Positions 63,415-64,000 of a stretch of DNA of 64,000 nucleotides are shown piece by piece (within the stretch, counting starts at the first letter, position 1; every line of letters starts with the position of its first letter). A model generated the notes under the pieces. It was not told the origin of the DNA, did no database searches, and worked only from the letters and a program-made list of their open reading frames with translations. Position numbers and translations under genes: made by a program. The stretch covers positions 62,001 through 126,000 of the forward strand of contig JANPBU010000016.1 in the NCBI GenBank assembly GCA_031430595.1, read 5' to 3'. The stretch is from JANNBN01 sp031430595. GTDB taxonomy: Bacteria; Actinomycetota; Acidimicrobiia; Acidimicrobiales; JANYDT01.

Positions 63415-64000
63415 TCAGAAAGCAGCCATTTTGGCCTGAAGACGAACATTCAAGGCTTCAAGAAATTCTTCGGTATGCAAAAACGGGGTGTCTCTGGAGA
63501 TGAGCAGTGCAAGGTCTTTCGTCATCTCGCCTGCCTCAACAGCTTCAATACACACCTGCTCAAGCGTTTCGGCAAACGCAGTGACCTCAGGGGTTCCGTC
63601 CATCTTTCCGCGGTAGGCGAGGCCTTGGGTCCACGCATAAATCGAAGCAATCGGGTTCGTTGAGGTCTTGTTTCCCTTTTGGTGTTCGCGGTAGTGACGG
63701 GTCACGGTTCCGTGGGCCGCTTCGGCTTCCACCGTCTTTCCGTCTGGGGTCATCAGCACAGAGGTCATGAGGCCAAGCGAACCAAACCCCTGAGCGACCG
63801 TGTCTGACTGCACGTCACCGTCGTAGTTCTTACAGGCCCACAGGTACCCGCCTTCCCACTTCATTGCGCACGCAACCATGTCGTCGATGAGGCGGTGTTC
63901 GTAGGTGAGACCAGCCGCATCCATTTCGGTTTTGAATTCAGTTTGGTACACCTCTTCAAAAATGTCTTTGAAGCTTCCGTCGTAGGCCTTCATGATGGTG
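63415..64000 (-). CDS. icd: NADP-dependent isocitrate dehydrogenase, N-terminus outside window
   Basis: The last about 195 residues are present; the gene runs off the right edge. The sequence fits the eukaryote-like homodimeric NADP-ICDH branch: LIDDMVACAMKWEGG, NYDGDVQSD, GSLGLMTSVL and EAAHGTVTRHYREHQKG with the cofactor-binding HGTVTRH. It oxidises isocitrate to 2-oxoglutarate. Fumarase is 4 kb away on the same strand, and the PknG/FHA module at the other end of the window is known elsewhere to control 2-oxoglutarate metabolism. Confidence 0.95.
   Translation of the reverse strand, partial: TIMKAYDGSFKDIFEEVYQTEFKTEMDAAGLTYEHRLIDDMVACAMKWEGGYLWACKNYDGDVQSDTVAQGFGSLGLMTSVLMTPDGKTVEAEAAHGTVTRHYREHQKGNKTSTNPIASIYAWTQGLAYRGKMDGTPEVTAFAETLEQVCIEAVEAGEMTKDLALLISRDTPFLHTEEFLEALNVRLQAKMAAF

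Overview
The window reads as a stretch of actinobacterial chromosome, most likely class Acidimicrobiia. This is an inference from moderate GC, frequent ATGA/GTGA gene overlaps, GTG and TTG starts, a GlnH-PknG signalling operon, a SufU-type SUF system with an embedded Rieske ferredoxin, a DUF3516 helicase and a UGSC-type selenoprotein. No rRNA, tRNA, CRISPR array or complete insertion sequence was seen.

Layout. 1-7091 (+): an operon of a glutamate/aspartate-type solute-binding protein (5' end cut off), an unrecognised 373-residue protein, PknG, a PP2C phosphatase, a vWA protein and an FHA protein; three of these carry N-terminal zinc ribbons. 7200-9729 (+): sufC-sufS-sufU, followed by an MFS transporter. 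11099-14845 (+): a secreted beta-propeller protein and an L,D-transpeptidase. 14865-21112 (-): a luciferase-like oxidoreductase, then sufB-yihY-sufD-Rieske-sufC, which carries a second sufC. 21354-27090: a membrane-anchored NHL propeller protein, a gamma-carbonic anhydrase and an S9 peptidase.

27425-32080 is a degraded accessory stretch. It holds a possible lipoprotein, a TetR regulator with a clear operator, a truncated NAD-binding gene, an N-terminally truncated DUF4143 gene, a vapBC pair with a frameshifted toxin, a DUF1203 remnant and an intact tautomerase.

32107-41824: RmlC, a flavin reductase, an MBL hydrolase, a thioredoxin-like/UGSC selenoprotein pair (in-frame TGA plus a SECIS-like hairpin), an SGNH hydrolase with a second L,D-transpeptidase, MutY, MaoC, a lipoprotein and an acyl-CoA dehydrogenase. 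41829-46955: a methyltransferase and an Hsp90-like/TPR gene pair. 46972-55230: GH3 glycosidase, DUF3516 helicase, GNAT, PatB-type lyase, PhyH dioxygenase, histidine phosphatase. 55371-64000: a broken AAA/DUF4143 gene behind 23-bp direct repeats, an SDR, a class I fumarase, an ASCH-PrmA fusion, two envelope-type coiled-coil/low-complexity proteins, and the C-terminal part of NADP isocitrate dehydrogenase.

The strongest leads are the selenoprotein with its partner gene, the Hsp90-TPR pair, the extended PknG operon with an unusual second gene, the ASCH-PrmA fusion, and the membrane coiled-coil protein with two helix-hairpin-helix domains.
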